Shown: in pieces, positions 51,070-61,032 of the stretch | Position numbering within the stretch: the first letter of the stretch is position 1 | Layout of the letters: each line of letters begins with the position of its first letter | From: Achromobacter sp. HZ34 | GTDB lineage: Bacteria > Pseudomonadota > Gammaproteobacteria > Burkholderiales > Burkholderiaceae_B | Direction: 5' to 3' | NCBI RefSeq assembly: GCF_002209485.1 | Contig: NZ_NJIX01000001.1 | Location: 1,302,001 to 1,366,000, forward strand | DNA length: 64,000 nucleotides | The notes under the pieces: generated by a model | Seen by the model: the letters and a program-made list of their open reading frames with translations, nothing else | The model's database searches: none | What the model was told of the DNA's origin: nothing | Position numbers and translations under genes: made by a program

Positions 51070-52360
51070 ACGTACCGAGTTCCGGCAGTACGGATTCAAG
51101 ATCAACGGCTTCGGCCATCGCTCGGTTACCTTCATCGCCGGGATGGAGATGGTCCCCGGAGTCGTAACGCTCCGCAATCCGGCGAGCATGGCTGGGATCG
51201 CGCAACACCTCATCGAAATCGATCACGGCGTCGAATACGCCGCCATGGCGTATCCAATCGTTCACCTGTTGGCGCAAGATCTCCTTATCAGGCTGATAGT
51301 AGTTATCCAGCGGCGTGCCAGGCAAAGCCCCCTCGAACGGTGTCAACGTTGCCCCCAGCACGCGAACACCGCGGCTGTGGGCTTGCTCGACCAACTGCCG
51401 ATACCCCGCGGTCAACTCCTCCAGTGTCGGCCGGCGCGCGTCTCGTGCGAAAGCGGTGCCCGGCCATGAAATATCGTTGATGCCCACCATCACGATCACG
51501 CTACGAACCCCGGGCTGTCCAAGCACGTCACGATCCAGGCGAGCCAGCGCGTTGACGCCCATGCCGTCCGACAACAAGCGCGCACCGGATATGCCGGCAT
51601 TGACCACGGCGACACCGTGCGGAGCGAGTCGAGCAGCCAGGAAATCCGGCCAACGGCTGTTCTTGTCCAGGCTTGCCGTCGCCCCATCGGTAATCGAATC
51701 ACCGATTACCGCGACCGCATGAGCGGGCTGTCCCGTTTCGACCTGAATACCAGTCAATAGTGGGCGGGCGGTGGTGTCCTGTATGGCCGCACCATCTGCC
51801 TTCGTCAGCGCCAAAGCCGAACTCTGGTCGCCAGATACGATCCAGCCGGTTTCCCTACCGTCCCAATGAAACGTGCTCAAGGGCGTCGTATTCGGCAGAT
51901 AAAGGCTTACGGTCACCCGCGCCAGCGCAGGCAACGGCATAACGACAGGGTCGCTGACCAATGACGCGCCGGGGAGGATGTGCGCAACGTCCCGACCACC
52001 GAACGTTACAGTACGCATGCTGCCCGCGACCACGTCACCGCCCTGCCCGGGCTGTGCGACCGTGGCCTTGCCCACGGTAAGCGGCTGCTGGCCATAGGCA
52101 TTGGACAGCACGATGCGCAGACGCTGGCCGCCCAGGCTGATCCGCGCCACCTGGCGCACAGTCTGGTCGTGCAATACCGGCGGGACATTCGTGGGAAACA
52201 GGAAATCCGTTCCCCAGACGGGCTGCGGGCTGGCTTGCCAGGTGGCGACCCAGGCCGGCGAGGCCGCAACCGCAGGTGCGATGTCCATGGTGCTGCCGGT
52301 CGCCAGCACCAAGGCCAGGACCGCCGAGGCACTCGATCGTGATTTCATGGATTGGCTCAT
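51047..52360 (-). CDS. Secreted SGNH/GDSL-family hydrolase
   Basis: 437 residues from the ATG at 52360 (52348 also possible). A Sec leader ends near APAVAASPAW. Blocks of the SGNH fold: AVIGDSITDGATAS (serine nucleophile), NAGISGARLL (glycine), VGINDISWPG (asparagine) and SGDHLHPGDEGNRAMAEA (aspartate and histidine). Probably an esterase acting on acyl or acetyl groups outside the cytoplasm. About 150 residues of beta-rich sequence precede the hydrolase domain. Divergent from a LysR gene. Confidence 0.9.
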   Translation of the reverse strand: MSQSMKSRSSASAVLALVLATGSTMDIAPAVAASPAWVATWQASPQPVWGTDFLFPTNVPPVLHDQTVRQVARISLGGQRLRIVLSNAYGQQPLTVGKATVAQPGQGGDVVAGSMRTVTFGGRDVAHILPGASLVSDPVVMPLPALARVTVSLYLPNTTPLSTFHWDGRETGWIVSGDQSSALALTKADGAAIQDTTARPLLTGIQVETGQPAHAVAVIGDSITDGATASLDKNSRWPDFLAARLAPHGVAVVNAGISGARLLSDGMGVNALARLDRDVLGQPGVRSVIVMVGINDISWPGTAFARDARRPTLEELTAGYRQLVEQAHSRGVRVLGATLTPFEGALPGTPLDNYYQPDKEILRQQVNDWIRHGGVFDAVIDFDEVLRDPSHARRIAERYDSGDHLHPGDEGNRAMAEAVDLESVLPELGTFNSSRCR

Positions 52361-52365
52361 TTCAG

Positions 52366-52457
52366 TGAATTCATTAGCTATTAATGTGGCAATGATGAAT
52401 TCAAAGACCAGATTGGAATAGACTGCACGCAGGAACAGCATTTATGAATCGAATTCA
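52366..52457. promoter_or_regulatory. Three GAATTC-centred sites in the SGNH/LysR divergent promoter
   Basis: TGAATTCA occurs at 52366-52373 and 52396-52403, 30 bases apart, and CGAATTCA at 52450-52457. Palindromic copies in phase with the helix in a 111-base divergent region are a plausible LysR-binding array. Confidence 0.4.
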
Positions 52458-52471
52458 CGAAGGAAACGCTC

Positions 52472-53434
52472 ATGGCCCGCCTGGAAGTCAACCGATCGGG
52501 TGAACTCGAAGTGTTCGTGCGCGTCATTGAACTGGGCGGCTTCTCCGCTGCCGCCCGCGCCTGTGGCATGACGCCCTCGGCCGTCAGCAAGCTGGTCGCA
52601 CGCCTGGAGCAACGCTTGGGCACACGGCTGGTGAACCGCTCCACGCGGCAACTTCAACTCACGCCCGAAGGCTGCGCATTCTACGAACGTGGCGTGCGTA
52701 TCCTGGCCGACCTGGAGGAAGCTGAACGCAACGCGAGCGAACACACAGCGCCGCGGGGCCATCTGCGTGTGAGCGCCAACGTCCCCTTCGGCCACCACTT
52801 CTTGCTACCTTTGGCGACCGAGTTCCTGGAACGCCATCCTGGTGTGACGCTGGACATCGTGTTGACCGACGAGGTCATCGACATTCTGGAGCAACGTACC
52901 TGTGTCGCCGTGCGCGCCGGTCCGCTGAAAAGCTCAAGCCTGGTCGCACGCAAGCTTGGCGGCACACGCATGATGATCGTCGGCGCTCCAAGCTACCTTG
53001 TTCGTCACGGTACGCCGGCCACGCCGACAGAACTGTTGGCACACAACCGCTTGGGTGCGAACTATGTGCGCGCTCAACCTGGGTGGCCTCTGAGGTATGC
53101 GGCTGAGGATGTCGTGCTGCCAGTTACGGGCAACGCGCAAGCCAGCGATGGCGAAGCGTTGCACCGATTGGCCCTGGCCGGCCTCGGCCTAGCACGCCTG
53201 GCTGCCTTCCAGGTCCGCGACGACATTGCGGCCGGCCGGCTGCTGCCCGTGCTAGAAGATTGCAATCCCGGCGACATCGAGGAAATCCACGCCGTCTATG
53301 TCGGTCAAGGCGGCAACCTGCCGCTGCGCGTCCGCGCTTTTCTGGATTTTCTGGTTGAGCGGGTGAATATCAATCCGTTTGGCCAACCGAACCGTCATGG
53401 CCGAATACCAGGGAAGCAAAACGTTCGCCGATAA
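52472..53434 (+). CDS. LysR-family transcriptional regulator
   Basis: 320 residues. Helix-turn-helix ELGGFSAAARACGMTPSAVS then KLVARLEQRLGTRL, and a LysR effector domain beginning GHLRVSANVPFGHHFLLPLA, of the CrgA/DsdC-like type. The last 20 residues (after FLDFLVERVN) lie past the normal domain end and overlap the convergent SGNH gene by 65 bases, perhaps because an original stop was lost. It likely controls the divergent SGNH hydrolase. Confidence 0.92.
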   Translation: MARLEVNRSGELEVFVRVIELGGFSAAARACGMTPSAVSKLVARLEQRLGTRLVNRSTRQLQLTPEGCAFYERGVRILADLEEAERNASEHTAPRGHLRVSANVPFGHHFLLPLATEFLERHPGVTLDIVLTDEVIDILEQRTCVAVRAGPLKSSSLVARKLGGTRMMIVGAPSYLVRHGTPATPTELLAHNRLGANYVRAQPGWPLRYAAEDVVLPVTGNAQASDGEALHRLALAGLGLARLAAFQVRDDIAAGRLLPVLEDCNPGDIEEIHAVYVGQGGNLPLRVRAFLDFLVERVNINPFGQPNRHGRIPGKQNVRR

Positions 53435-54554
53435 GGCGATGCGAGGATCCATCTGGATGCAGCGCATCCGGCAGCGGATGGATGGCAAAGTCCGCGGCGC
53501 CATAGAGCATGAGGCCGTCGATGTAGTACAGAAGTGGATCGTCAACCGCGCGTTGCTCGACGATGCGTTGCAGTTCACCACGAATCACTTGCAGCGTCAG
53601 CTTGCCTGCCTGGCGATCCGCACTGTTGCCAGTGGCCTTGAACATCACTCTGCCCTCGGCCAACGCGTCGAAATCGAAGGCGCCAGGGCCAGGCGTGTCT
53701 TCGTGGATGGGGCAATACAGCGGCGAGATCACGAACAATGGCGTGTCTGGATGCCCCTCCCGGATGGTGTCCAGGAATCCGTGCACGGCCGGGGTGAACG
53801 CACGGACACGCATCAGGTCAGTGTTTACAAGGTTGATGCCGATTTTCAGGCTGATGACATCGGCGGGAGTATCCCGTAGCGTACGGGCCGTAAAGGGATC
53901 CAGCAGCGCGCTTCCACTAAAACCCAGATTCAGTAAATCCAGATCTCCGAGCGACGCGGCGATCGCGGGCCAGATCGACGTCGGATTAGCCGCATTCGAC
54001 CCCTGGCTGATCGAACTGCCATGATGCATCCAGCGCTTACGGGTGGCAGCGGGCACGCGATCCAACGCCGCGTTGGCGCGCAGTTCAACTAGTTCTGTTG
54101 TTTCGTTGTGAGGCAGCCAGATTTCGACCTTTTTACGAGTATCCGGCAAGGCATGTAACCGAAGCGTACTCGGTACGCCAGATTCTCGGGTTACCACCCC
54201 ACTTGTCATGTCCATGGTGACGAGGTCGCTGCTGGTCGCGCTGGCTTGAAAAACCAGCTGGCCGTCCACCAGAACGTCATAGACACCAGGGGGACGCCGC
54301 GGAGCGCCAGCATAGGCATAGCGAGTAGGCAGCACATCCAGCTCGATCTCTGTCGCCTGCGTAAAGAACGCCAGGCGAACGCCGGAAGGCTGAGACTCGG
54401 CCATCGCGAGTTGGGCGTCATCGCATTGCGCACGAGCGCGCGCAGGAAGGCGATGCAAGCGCAACCCTCGCGACGTATGTTCAACTTCCAGAGCCCCGCG
54501 TACGAAAGGCTCGATTGGATGCGCCGTCATGCCGGGCGATGTTTCATTTGTCAT
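53370..54554 (-). CDS. Cytoplasmic SGNH-family esterase, two-domain
   Basis: 394 residues with no leader peptide. An N-terminal beta domain (about 1-170; VYDVLVDGQLVFQASATSSD) precedes an SGNH hydrolase domain: HHGSSISQGSN (serine), NLGFSGSALLDPFTAR, SLKIGINLVN (asparagine) and LPDALHPDGSSHRLIGERF (aspartate and histidine). The pattern resembles GxSYxxG-type carbohydrate esterase or GDSL lipases. Ends within the LysR gene on the opposite strand. Confidence 0.87.
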   Translation of the reverse strand: MTNETSPGMTAHPIEPFVRGALEVEHTSRGLRLHRLPARARAQCDDAQLAMAESQPSGVRLAFFTQATEIELDVLPTRYAYAGAPRRPPGVYDVLVDGQLVFQASATSSDLVTMDMTSGVVTRESGVPSTLRLHALPDTRKKVEIWLPHNETTELVELRANAALDRVPAATRKRWMHHGSSISQGSNAANPTSIWPAIAASLGDLDLLNLGFSGSALLDPFTARTLRDTPADVISLKIGINLVNTDLMRVRAFTPAVHGFLDTIREGHPDTPLFVISPLYCPIHEDTPGPGAFDFDALAEGRVMFKATGNSADRQAGKLTLQVIRGELQRIVEQRAVDDPLLYYIDGLMLYGAADFAIHPLPDALHPDGSSHRLIGERFASLVFGHDGSVGQTD

Positions 54555-54597
54555 TTACCACTACCGCAGAGTCGCGCCAGCCTCAAGGTTAGCCTGG

Positions 54598-54657
54598 CTA
54601 CCCGTTCGACTTCAGATACCGTCCCGGCGTCTCCCCCACCTGCTTGCGGCCGTCCCC
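54598..54657 (-). pseudogene. Remnant of an AraC-family regulator C-terminus
   Basis: Reading the minus strand gives RKQVGETPGRYLKSNG followed by a stop, which looks like the tail of an AraC-type helix-turn-helix domain. An in-frame stop lies only four codons before it and no other part of the gene is present. Likely left by a deletion between the SGNH and SDR genes. Confidence 0.35.
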
Positions 54658-54743
54658 TCAGCTATGTCGAGATCACGCGAGATGCCTGGCCATCCATGTC
54701 AGTGCGGCAGGAAGACCATCGAGCACAATGGCCTTCCCTCCTC

Positions 54744-55544
54744 TTACTTCGCAAGGTTGTATCGGGGTGCCGGCGCACCTACCTGGGTCGCGGCGAACAA
54801 GGTCGCGCGCGCAGTGTCGAAAGTGTGCCAAAGGCCTGCGTCAGCGACCGATGGCCAAGTCACCTGTTCATCGGCATCGAGCCCCGCCAGGGCCGCATCA
54901 ACACAATTTTCTGCCGTCATCACGCGTTCAGCGCCAAGGGCAGACAAGGGGACGCCAGATACGCCTTCCGTCCAGATCTCGGTGTCGGTCGACGCAGGAA
55001 GCACCACCTGCACCTTTACACCGGTTCCCGCCAACTCCTCTTGAAGGCCGCGGCTGAATGCCAACACATACGCCTTGGTGCCGCTGTAGACCGAGCTGAT
55101 GGGGAGGGAATGCACGGCGAGAACGGAAGCGATGTTGACAAGAACGCCCTCCTTTCGCGCCCTGAACCCCTCCAGGGCTGCGTGTGCCAATCGGGTCAGC
55201 GCTGTGATGTTCACGGAAATCTGCGATAGCGAGTCCTCCAGCGACGACTCGGCTAGCGGGCGCAGGCGAGCGAAACCCGCGTTGTTGATGAGAACCTGGA
55301 TGCTGGGATCGCTAGTCAGCCGGTCCTCAACATTGGCAACGTCGGAATCTTTGCCGAGGTCTGCGACCAAGGGATGGGCTTTGACGCCGTATTTGGCGGT
55401 GAGTTTTTCCGACAAAGCGGCAAGTCTGTCCCCACGACGGGCAACCAGCACAAGGTCATAGCCACGGGCAGCAAGGCGGTCAGCGTACACGGCGCCAATT
55501 CCAGACGAAGCACCAGTCACAACGGCGGTTTTTGAAGAGGGCAT
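54744..55544 (-). CDS. Short-chain dehydrogenase/reductase (classical)
   Basis: 266-residue SDR. NAD(P) motif TGASSGIG, an RR in LVARRGDRLAALSE that suggests NADP preference, NNAG (LINNAGFARL) and the active-site SVYSGTKAYVLAFSR. Members oxidise or reduce a wide range of alcohols and ketones; no substrate is evident. Divergent from a MarR regulator 54 bases away, so it is probably under its control. Confidence 0.92.
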   Translation of the reverse strand: MPSSKTAVVTGASSGIGAVYADRLAARGYDLVLVARRGDRLAALSEKLTAKYGVKAHPLVADLGKDSDVANVEDRLTSDPSIQVLINNAGFARLRPLAESSLEDSLSQISVNITALTRLAHAALEGFRARKEGVLVNIASVLAVHSLPISSVYSGTKAYVLAFSRGLQEELAGTGVKVQVVLPASTDTEIWTEGVSGVPLSALGAERVMTAENCVDAALAGLDADEQVTWPSVADAGLWHTFDTARATLFAATQVGAPAPRYNLAK

Positions 55545-55598
55545 CGAAATCTCCGACTCGAAGCGGGGCCCGCAGCAGGGGCAAAGACGCCCTTTGAA

Positions 55599-56081
55599 GT
55601 GCTTGCCTGCACAAATACTGCGGTCAGGCGTGCGGCTCGCCGCCTTGGGAATCTCTATGACGACGCCTTGGCTTCTTCAGGCTTGAAAGCCACTCAGGTC
55701 TCTTTGCTATCAGAGATCGAACGAATGGTCACGGCGGCCGGTGGACAATCCCCTGCTTTGCAGGACTTGGCGTCGAACATGGCGGTGCAAATTTCAGCTT
55801 TAACGCACGCTCTGCGTCCATTGATCCGCGACGGACTGATCGAACTGCAGGTGGATGAGTCGGACAAGCGTGTGAAACGTGCTGTCTTGACGAGCTCGGG
55901 CAGCGAACGCCTGGCGCAAGCGATCGTTCACTGGGCTGGCGTCAATCGACGCGTCGATGACGTACTGGGCAAGGAGTCGGCAGCGCAGCTTCGGGCGCTG
56001 GCGGATTTCGTCGGCTCGGATGATTTTTTGACGGCGTACGGAGGAAGCCCGGCAGACTCACTCACCTCTGATCCTGCCTGA
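55599..56081 (+). CDS. MarR-family transcriptional regulator
   Basis: 160 residues from a GTG at 55599. Winged-helix region LKATQVSLLSEIERM, SPALQDLASNMAVQISALTH and the wing VDESDKRVKRAVLTSSGSE with the conserved D-x-R-like basic turn. CTNTAVRRAARRLGNLYDDA is the dimerisation helix; the cysteine could sense oxidants. Divergent from the SDR gene, its likely target. The 225 bases after it hold no supportable gene. Confidence 0.88.
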   Translation: MLACTNTAVRRAARRLGNLYDDALASSGLKATQVSLLSEIERMVTAAGGQSPALQDLASNMAVQISALTHALRPLIRDGLIELQVDESDKRVKRAVLTSSGSERLAQAIVHWAGVNRRVDDVLGKESAAQLRALADFVGSDDFLTAYGGSPADSLTSDPA

Positions 56082-56306
56082 CACCCCCGGCACCAGCCCC
56101 TGGCGTTTCACGCCAGCGGCTTCCCTGGAACCATCGCGCTTCGGTGGCCTCAGTCCCTAAGCCCAACTCGCTCAGCCCCAGCCGACCACCATCGATTGCT
56201 GGTCAAGCCAGGTGGCGCCGATCACGCGTGCCTGCCCAGGAGACCTTTACCATCAAAGACAGGTTTGGCCTGGATAGCGAACGGGATGTTCTCGATCCGC
56301 CTGAGT

Positions 56307-57899
56307 TCACTCCCACTCGATCGTCGCCGGCGGCTTGCTGCTCACGTCGTAAACCACCCGATTGATCCCGCGCACTTCATTGATGATCCGACCGCTCACC
56401 TTGGCCAGCAGCGAATAAGGCAACTGCGCCCAATCGGCGGTCATGAAGTCCGACGTCTGCACCGCGCGCAGCGCGACGACGTAGTCGTACGTCCGGCCAT
56501 CGCCCATCACACCCACCGACTTCACCGGCAGGAACACCGCGAACGCTTGCGACGTCAGGTCGTACCAGGACTTGCCGCTCACCGGATCCAGCGTGCTGCG
56601 CAACTCGTCGATGAAAATCGCATCGGCACGGCGCAGCAGATTCGCATATTCCGTCTTCACTTCGCCCAGGATGCGCACGCCCAGGCCCGGGCCGGGGAAA
56701 GGATGGCGATACACCATGCCAGGCGGCAGGCCCAATGCCACGCCCAGTTCACGGACTTCGTCCTTGAACAATTCACGCAGCGGTTCCAGCAGCTTCAGAT
56801 TCAAGGTTTCCGGCAAACCACCGACGTTGTGGTGGGACTTGATCGCCACAGCCTTGCCCGTCTTGGCACCCGCCGACTCGATCACGTCGGGATAAATGGT
56901 GCCTTGTGCCAGCCACTTGGCCGCCTGCAACTTGCCCGCCTCGGCCTGGAAGACCTCGACGAATTCACGGCCGATGATCTTGCGCTTGGCTTCGGGATCG
57001 CTTTCGCCCGCCAGCTTGCCCATGAACTGCTCAGTGGCATCGACGTGAATGATCTTCACGCCCATGTTCTCGGCAAAGGTCTGCATGACCTGCTTGCCCT
57101 CGTCCAGGCGCAACAGGCCGTGATCGACAAAAACGCAGGTCAGCTTGTCACCGATCGCCTTGTGGATGAGCGCGGCCGCCACGGAGGAATCGACACCGCC
57201 GGACAGGCCCAGGATGACCTCGTCATCACCCACCTGGTCGCGAATACGGGCAACCGCTTCCGAGACGTAATCAGGCATATTCCAATCGCCCGAGCAACCG
57301 CAGATCTCGTTGACGAAGCGGCCCAGCAGCGCCTTGCCCTGAATGGTATGCGTGACTTCCGGATGGAATTGCACGGCATAGAAACCGCGCGATTCGTCGG
57401 CCATGCCGGCAATGGGGCACGACGGCGTCGACGCCATCAGCTTGAACCCCGGCGGCAGCGCGGTGACTTTATCGCCATGGCTCATCCACACCTTGAGCAT
57501 GCCATGGCCTTCAGGCGTGGTGAAATCCTCGACGCCTTCCAGCAGACGGGTATGGCCGTGTGCACGAACCTCGGCGTAACCGAACTCGCGGTGATCAGAC
57601 CATTCAACCTTGCCGCCCAGTTGCTGCGCCATGCTCTGCATGCCGTAGCAAATACCCAGCACCGGAACGCCCAGTTCAAACACCGCACCCGGAACGCGCA
57701 TCGACGCTTCATCGTAGGCCGACGCATGGCTGCCCGACAGGATGATGCCCTTCAAACCCTGCGCCACTTGGCCACGCACGAACTCATCGTTCACGTCACC
57801 CGGATGAATTTCACAGTACACGCCGGCTTCGCGGACGCGGCGCGCGATCAGCTGGGTGACCTGTGAACCGTAATCGAGAATAAGGATGCGCTGGTGCAT
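56307..57899 (-). CDS. guaA: GMP synthase (glutamine-hydrolysing)
   Basis: Converts XMP to GMP with ATP and glutamine, the last step of guanine nucleotide synthesis. 530 residues from the ATG at 57899 (the frame runs to 57947 with no family similarity). Glutamine-amidotransferase domain first: [15 protein letters not shown] (cysteine nucleophile) and QFHPEVTHT (histidine, glutamate). Then the ATP pyrophosphatase P-loop [16 protein letters not shown], and the dimerisation domain ending PPATIEWE. Lies downstream of guaB, the usual order. Confidence 0.98.
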   Translation of the reverse strand: MHQRILILDYGSQVTQLIARRVREAGVYCEIHPGDVNDEFVRGQVAQGLKGIILSGSHASAYDEASMRVPGAVFELGVPVLGICYGMQSMAQQLGGKVEWSDHREFGYAEVRAHGHTRLLEGVEDFTTPEGHGMLKVWMSHGDKVTALPPGFKLMASTPSCPIAGMADESRGFYAVQFHPEVTHTIQGKALLGRFVNEICGCSGDWNMPDYVSEAVARIRDQVGDDEVILGLSGGVDSSVAAALIHKAIGDKLTCVFVDHGLLRLDEGKQVMQTFAENMGVKIIHVDATEQFMGKLAGESDPEAKRKIIGREFVEVFQAEAGKLQAAKWLAQGTIYPDVIESAGAKTGKAVAIKSHHNVGGLPETLNLKLLEPLRELFKDEVRELGVALGLPPGMVYRHPFPGPGLGVRILGEVKTEYANLLRRADAIFIDELRSTLDPVSGKSWYDLTSQAFAVFLPVKSVGVMGDGRTYDYVVALRAVQTSDFMTADWAQLPYSLLAKVSGRIINEVRGINRVVYDVSSKPPATIEWE

Positions 57900-58038
57900 A
57901 GTGGGCTCTGGCTGGATAGATGCCGCCGCTGGTAAAACGTCGGCCAATGGCTGGAAACGGAAAATGTTAAGCGCTAAATAGTCAACACTGACTAATAAAA
58001 GCGGTCAAAAAAACACTATTAGACGCTATTAAGCAAAA

Positions 58039-58073
58039 GCGCACCGGCGGGAAGCAGGCTTCCTCCGGTGCGC
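58039..58073 (-). terminator. Terminator-like hairpin between guaB and guaA
   Basis: Outer arms GCGCACCGG (58039-58047) and CCGGTGCGC (58065-58073), inner arms GGAAGC and GCTTCC. On the minus strand it is followed by TTTTGCTT. It lies 28 bases past the guaB stop, so guaA may have its own promoter or depend on read-through. Confidence 0.7.
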
Positions 58074-58100
58074 GTTGGCCGCTAGGCCTTACGCCGAGGA

Positions 58101-59561
58101 TCAATCGGCGCGGTAGTTCGGCGCTTCCTTGGTGATCTGCACGTCATGCACGTGCGACTCACGGAAACCGGCCGACGTGATCTGCACGAATTCGGTCTTG
58201 GTCCGCATGTCGTCGATCGAAGCGCAGCCGCAATAGCCCATGGAGGCACGCACGCCGCCGGCCAGTTGATAAAGGATCTGCAGCACGCTGCCCTTGTAAG
58301 GGACGCGGCCTTCGATACCTTCCGGCACCAGCTTGTCGGCGTTGTTGGCGGGATCCTGGAAATAACGATCGGCCGAACCATCGGTCATCGCGCCCAGGCT
58401 GCCCATACCGCGGTAAGACTTGTACGAACGGCCCTGGAACAGCACTACTTCACCCGGCGCTTCGTCCGTGCCGGCGAACATGCCGCCCATCATGCAAGCG
58501 TAGGCGCCAGCCGCCAGGGCCTTGGCGACGTCGCCCGAATAACGGATACCGCCGTCGGCGATCAGCGGCACGCCAGTACCTTGCAATGCCTCCGCCACAT
58601 CGGAAATCGCGGTGATCTGCGGCACGCCCACACCCGCCACTACACGCGTGGTGCAGATGGAACCAGGACCGATACCGACCTTGACGCCGTCGGCGCCATG
58701 TTCGACCAGTGCCCGCGCCGCCCCTGCCGTGGCGATATTGCCGCCGATGACGTCAACCTTGGGATAGTTCTGCTTGACCCAGCGCACGCCTTCCAGCACG
58801 CCACCCGAGTGCCCGTGCGCGGTATCGACCACGATCACGTCCACGCCCGCGGCGACCAGCTTTTCGACTCGCTCTTCCGTGTTGCCGCCGACGCCGACCG
58901 CCGCGCCGACGCGCAACTGGCCCTGGGCGTCTTTATTGGCTTGCGGGTGGGCGGTGTTCTTGACGATATCCTTGACGGTGGCCAGGCCGCGCAGCTCGAA
59001 ACGATCATTGACGATCAGCACGCGCTCCAGGCGGTGCTTGTGCATCAGTTGCTGGGCTTCTTCCAGCGTCGCGCCTTCGCGCATCGTGACCAGACGCTCT
59101 TGCGGAGTCATGACGTTGCGCACCGGCTCGTCCAGGCGCGCTTCGAAACGCAGGTCGCGGTTGGTAACGATGCCGACCACTTTGCGCCCTTCCACTACCG
59201 GCAGCCCGGAGATGCCGTGCTGCTGCTGCAGGGCAATGGCATCACGCACCTTCATCTGCGGCGTCACGGTGACGGGGTCGATGACAATGCCGAATTCGTG
59301 GCGCTTGACGCGAGCCACTTCACGGGCTTGCTCGTCGGCGGTCAAATTCTTGTGGATGATGCCGATCCCGCCTTCCTGGGCCATGGCAATCGCCAGGCGC
59401 GACTCCGTCACGGTATCCATGGCGGCGGACACGAGCGGGATATTCAGGGAGATGTTACGGCTGAGGCGGGTCTGGAGAGATGTATCGCGAGGCAATACAT
59501 TCGAGTACGCGGGCACCAACAGGACGTCGTCGAAGGTGAGCGCGGTTTTGATGAGACGCAT
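58101..59561 (-). CDS. guaB: Inosine-5-prime-monophosphate dehydrogenase
   Basis: Oxidises IMP to XMP with NAD, the first committed step to GMP. 486 residues from the ATG at 59561 (CGGAGC upstream; 59579 is an in-frame alternative). TIM barrel starting [20 protein letters not shown], two CBS domains (about 95-205), active-site cysteine in [18 protein letters not shown] site [14 protein letters not shown] and flap RGMGSLGAM. Upstream of guaA with a strong hairpin between. Confidence 0.98.
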   Translation of the reverse strand: MRLIKTALTFDDVLLVPAYSNVLPRDTSLQTRLSRNISLNIPLVSAAMDTVTESRLAIAMAQEGGIGIIHKNLTADEQAREVARVKRHEFGIVIDPVTVTPQMKVRDAIALQQQHGISGLPVVEGRKVVGIVTNRDLRFEARLDEPVRNVMTPQERLVTMREGATLEEAQQLMHKHRLERVLIVNDRFELRGLATVKDIVKNTAHPQANKDAQGQLRVGAAVGVGGNTEERVEKLVAAGVDVIVVDTAHGHSGGVLEGVRWVKQNYPKVDVIGGNIATAGAARALVEHGADGVKVGIGPGSICTTRVVAGVGVPQITAISDVAEALQGTGVPLIADGGIRYSGDVAKALAAGAYACMMGGMFAGTDEAPGEVVLFQGRSYKSYRGMGSLGAMTDGSADRYFQDPANNADKLVPEGIEGRVPYKGSVLQILYQLAGGVRASMGYCGCASIDDMRTKTEFVQITSAGFRESHVHDVQITKEAPNYRAD

Positions 59562-59585
59562 GGGAAGCTCCGGGCGCAAAGCAAA

Positions 59586-59591
59586 ATTATA
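59586..59591 (-). promoter_or_regulatory. Consensus -10 box of guaB
   Basis: TATAAT on the minus strand, 25 to 30 bases before the ATG, which would give a leader of under 20 bases. No good TTGACA is seen 16 to 18 bases further upstream. The remaining intergenic stretch to 59862 holds no gene; it contains GAGCATGCTC at 59732-59741. Confidence 0.55.
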
Positions 59592-59862
59592 CGCGTTCTG
59601 TACTTATTTACTAGGTGTTTACCATTAAGAATGCCTATGCGGACCGGAAAAAGTTCGGCGGTGCAACATGGGAGTCGACGTGATGGCGAGGGTGATCCGA
59701 CCCTAAAATGTAACAGCCAAGATTGTAAACGGATGAGCATGCTCTTTTTCACATACCCGGGAATCGCGGATCCGGGCCTCGAACAGCAATATTCTGGACA
59801 GCGCAGACGGGACTACCCCGCCCGGTGCCAATGGACTCATCCCATCGACGGTCTTCGATAGC

Positions 59863-60858
59863 CTAATGAATCAGGCCAATCTGCCTCGCGTCCATGGTCG
59901 CGATCCACTTCCTGGCATCCTGATCAAGGAACGTCTCCAAGGTCTCCGGCGTATTTTCCGACGGAGGCATCACATACCCGGCGTCAGTCAGCTTGATACG
60001 GATATCCAGATGGGACAAGACCGCGTTGATGGTCCGGTTCAATCTGTCGATCGCGTGCGGTGGCGTGCCCCTCGGCGCCATGATGGCGAGCCAGCCCTGT
60101 GCATCGGCGTCCATGAATTTGTATTCCGCCACGCTGGGAATCGAGGGCATGGCCCCCACTCGGTTCCGTGAAAACACCGCCAGGATGCGGACCTTGCCAG
60201 CTTCCACGTATGGCAGGACAGACGGCGCGGAAACGATGGCAAACTCGATTCGTCCGGCAATCACATCCATCAAGGCTGGCGTTTCCGCGCCGTAAGGACG
60301 GCTCGTCCACGGCATACGCGCTCGCTCTCGCAAGGTCTCGCACAGAAGTTGTGTGGTTGATCCCACCCCTCCCGACCCGCAGACCAATTTATCGGGATAC
60401 TCGTTTGCCAGGGCGATCGCATCCATCAAGCATGCTCCGATCACGTGACATCCCATGACCAGGACATAAGGAACATTGGCGACCAATCCCACCGGAACCA
60501 GGTCCCTGAAGAAGCCGCGCTTGATGGGCTGAACCAGCCTTCTATGCAACGTCACGGGTCTTGCGGCAAGGAACAGGGTATATCCATCCGGCTTGACGCT
60601 CGTCACCGATGCTGCGGCAGTGTCTCCAACAGCCCCGGGGCGATTGGCGACTATGACCCGCTGGCCAAGGGCTTCTCCCATCAACCCGCTCAAATGGCGC
60701 GCGATGATGTCAGCGCCATCACCAGGCGGCTGGCCGATCAAGAGCGTTATCGGGTGATTCGGATAGGCGCCGACCCAGATATTGGTGCGAATCGCAGCCG
60801 TGGGTATCGTGCGCGCCGCGACCGCATACAAACCAAGTTCACTCCTGCCCTGATCCAT
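59863..60858 (-). CDS. Bug-family (TctC) receptor with unclear leader
   Basis: 331 residues from the ATG at 60858 (60882 is an alternative). Bug signatures: HPITLLIGQPPGDGADIIAR, VANRPGAVGD, and the C-terminal GYVMPPSENTPETLETFLDQ. The N-terminus (MDQGRSELGLYAVAARTIPT) lacks the basic start and long hydrophobic run of a signal peptide, so export is doubtful. One of four similar orphan receptors in a row; divergent from the next one. Confidence 0.82.
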   Translation of the reverse strand: MDQGRSELGLYAVAARTIPTAAIRTNIWVGAYPNHPITLLIGQPPGDGADIIARHLSGLMGEALGQRVIVANRPGAVGDTAAASVTSVKPDGYTLFLAARPVTLHRRLVQPIKRGFFRDLVPVGLVANVPYVLVMGCHVIGACLMDAIALANEYPDKLVCGSGGVGSTTQLLCETLRERARMPWTSRPYGAETPALMDVIAGRIEFAIVSAPSVLPYVEAGKVRILAVFSRNRVGAMPSIPSVAEYKFMDADAQGWLAIMAPRGTPPHAIDRLNRTINAVLSHLDIRIKLTDAGYVMPPSENTPETLETFLDQDARKWIATMDARQIGLIH

Positions 60859-61032
60859 CCTTCGGTCTCCTGTATATCGCACGTAGAAACGAGCACTGCC
60901 GCCAGCGCGCGACAGCTATCGCCTGAGTGATGCCACAGCCCCACGAGTTCCGATGGAACGGACCGCGCCGTCAGCCAACTAAACCCGACATGTGGTGCCC
61001 ACATGAGTACCGCAATGACTATGGAGGCGTGA

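Noticed and set aside
59732-59741. GAGCATGCTC palindrome upstream of guaB
   Set aside because: Only ten bases and isolated from both promoters; expected by chance in a window of this size.
56196-59861. 556- and 571-codon plus-strand open frames
   Set aside because: They mirror guaA and guaB exactly, two certain genes on the other strand.
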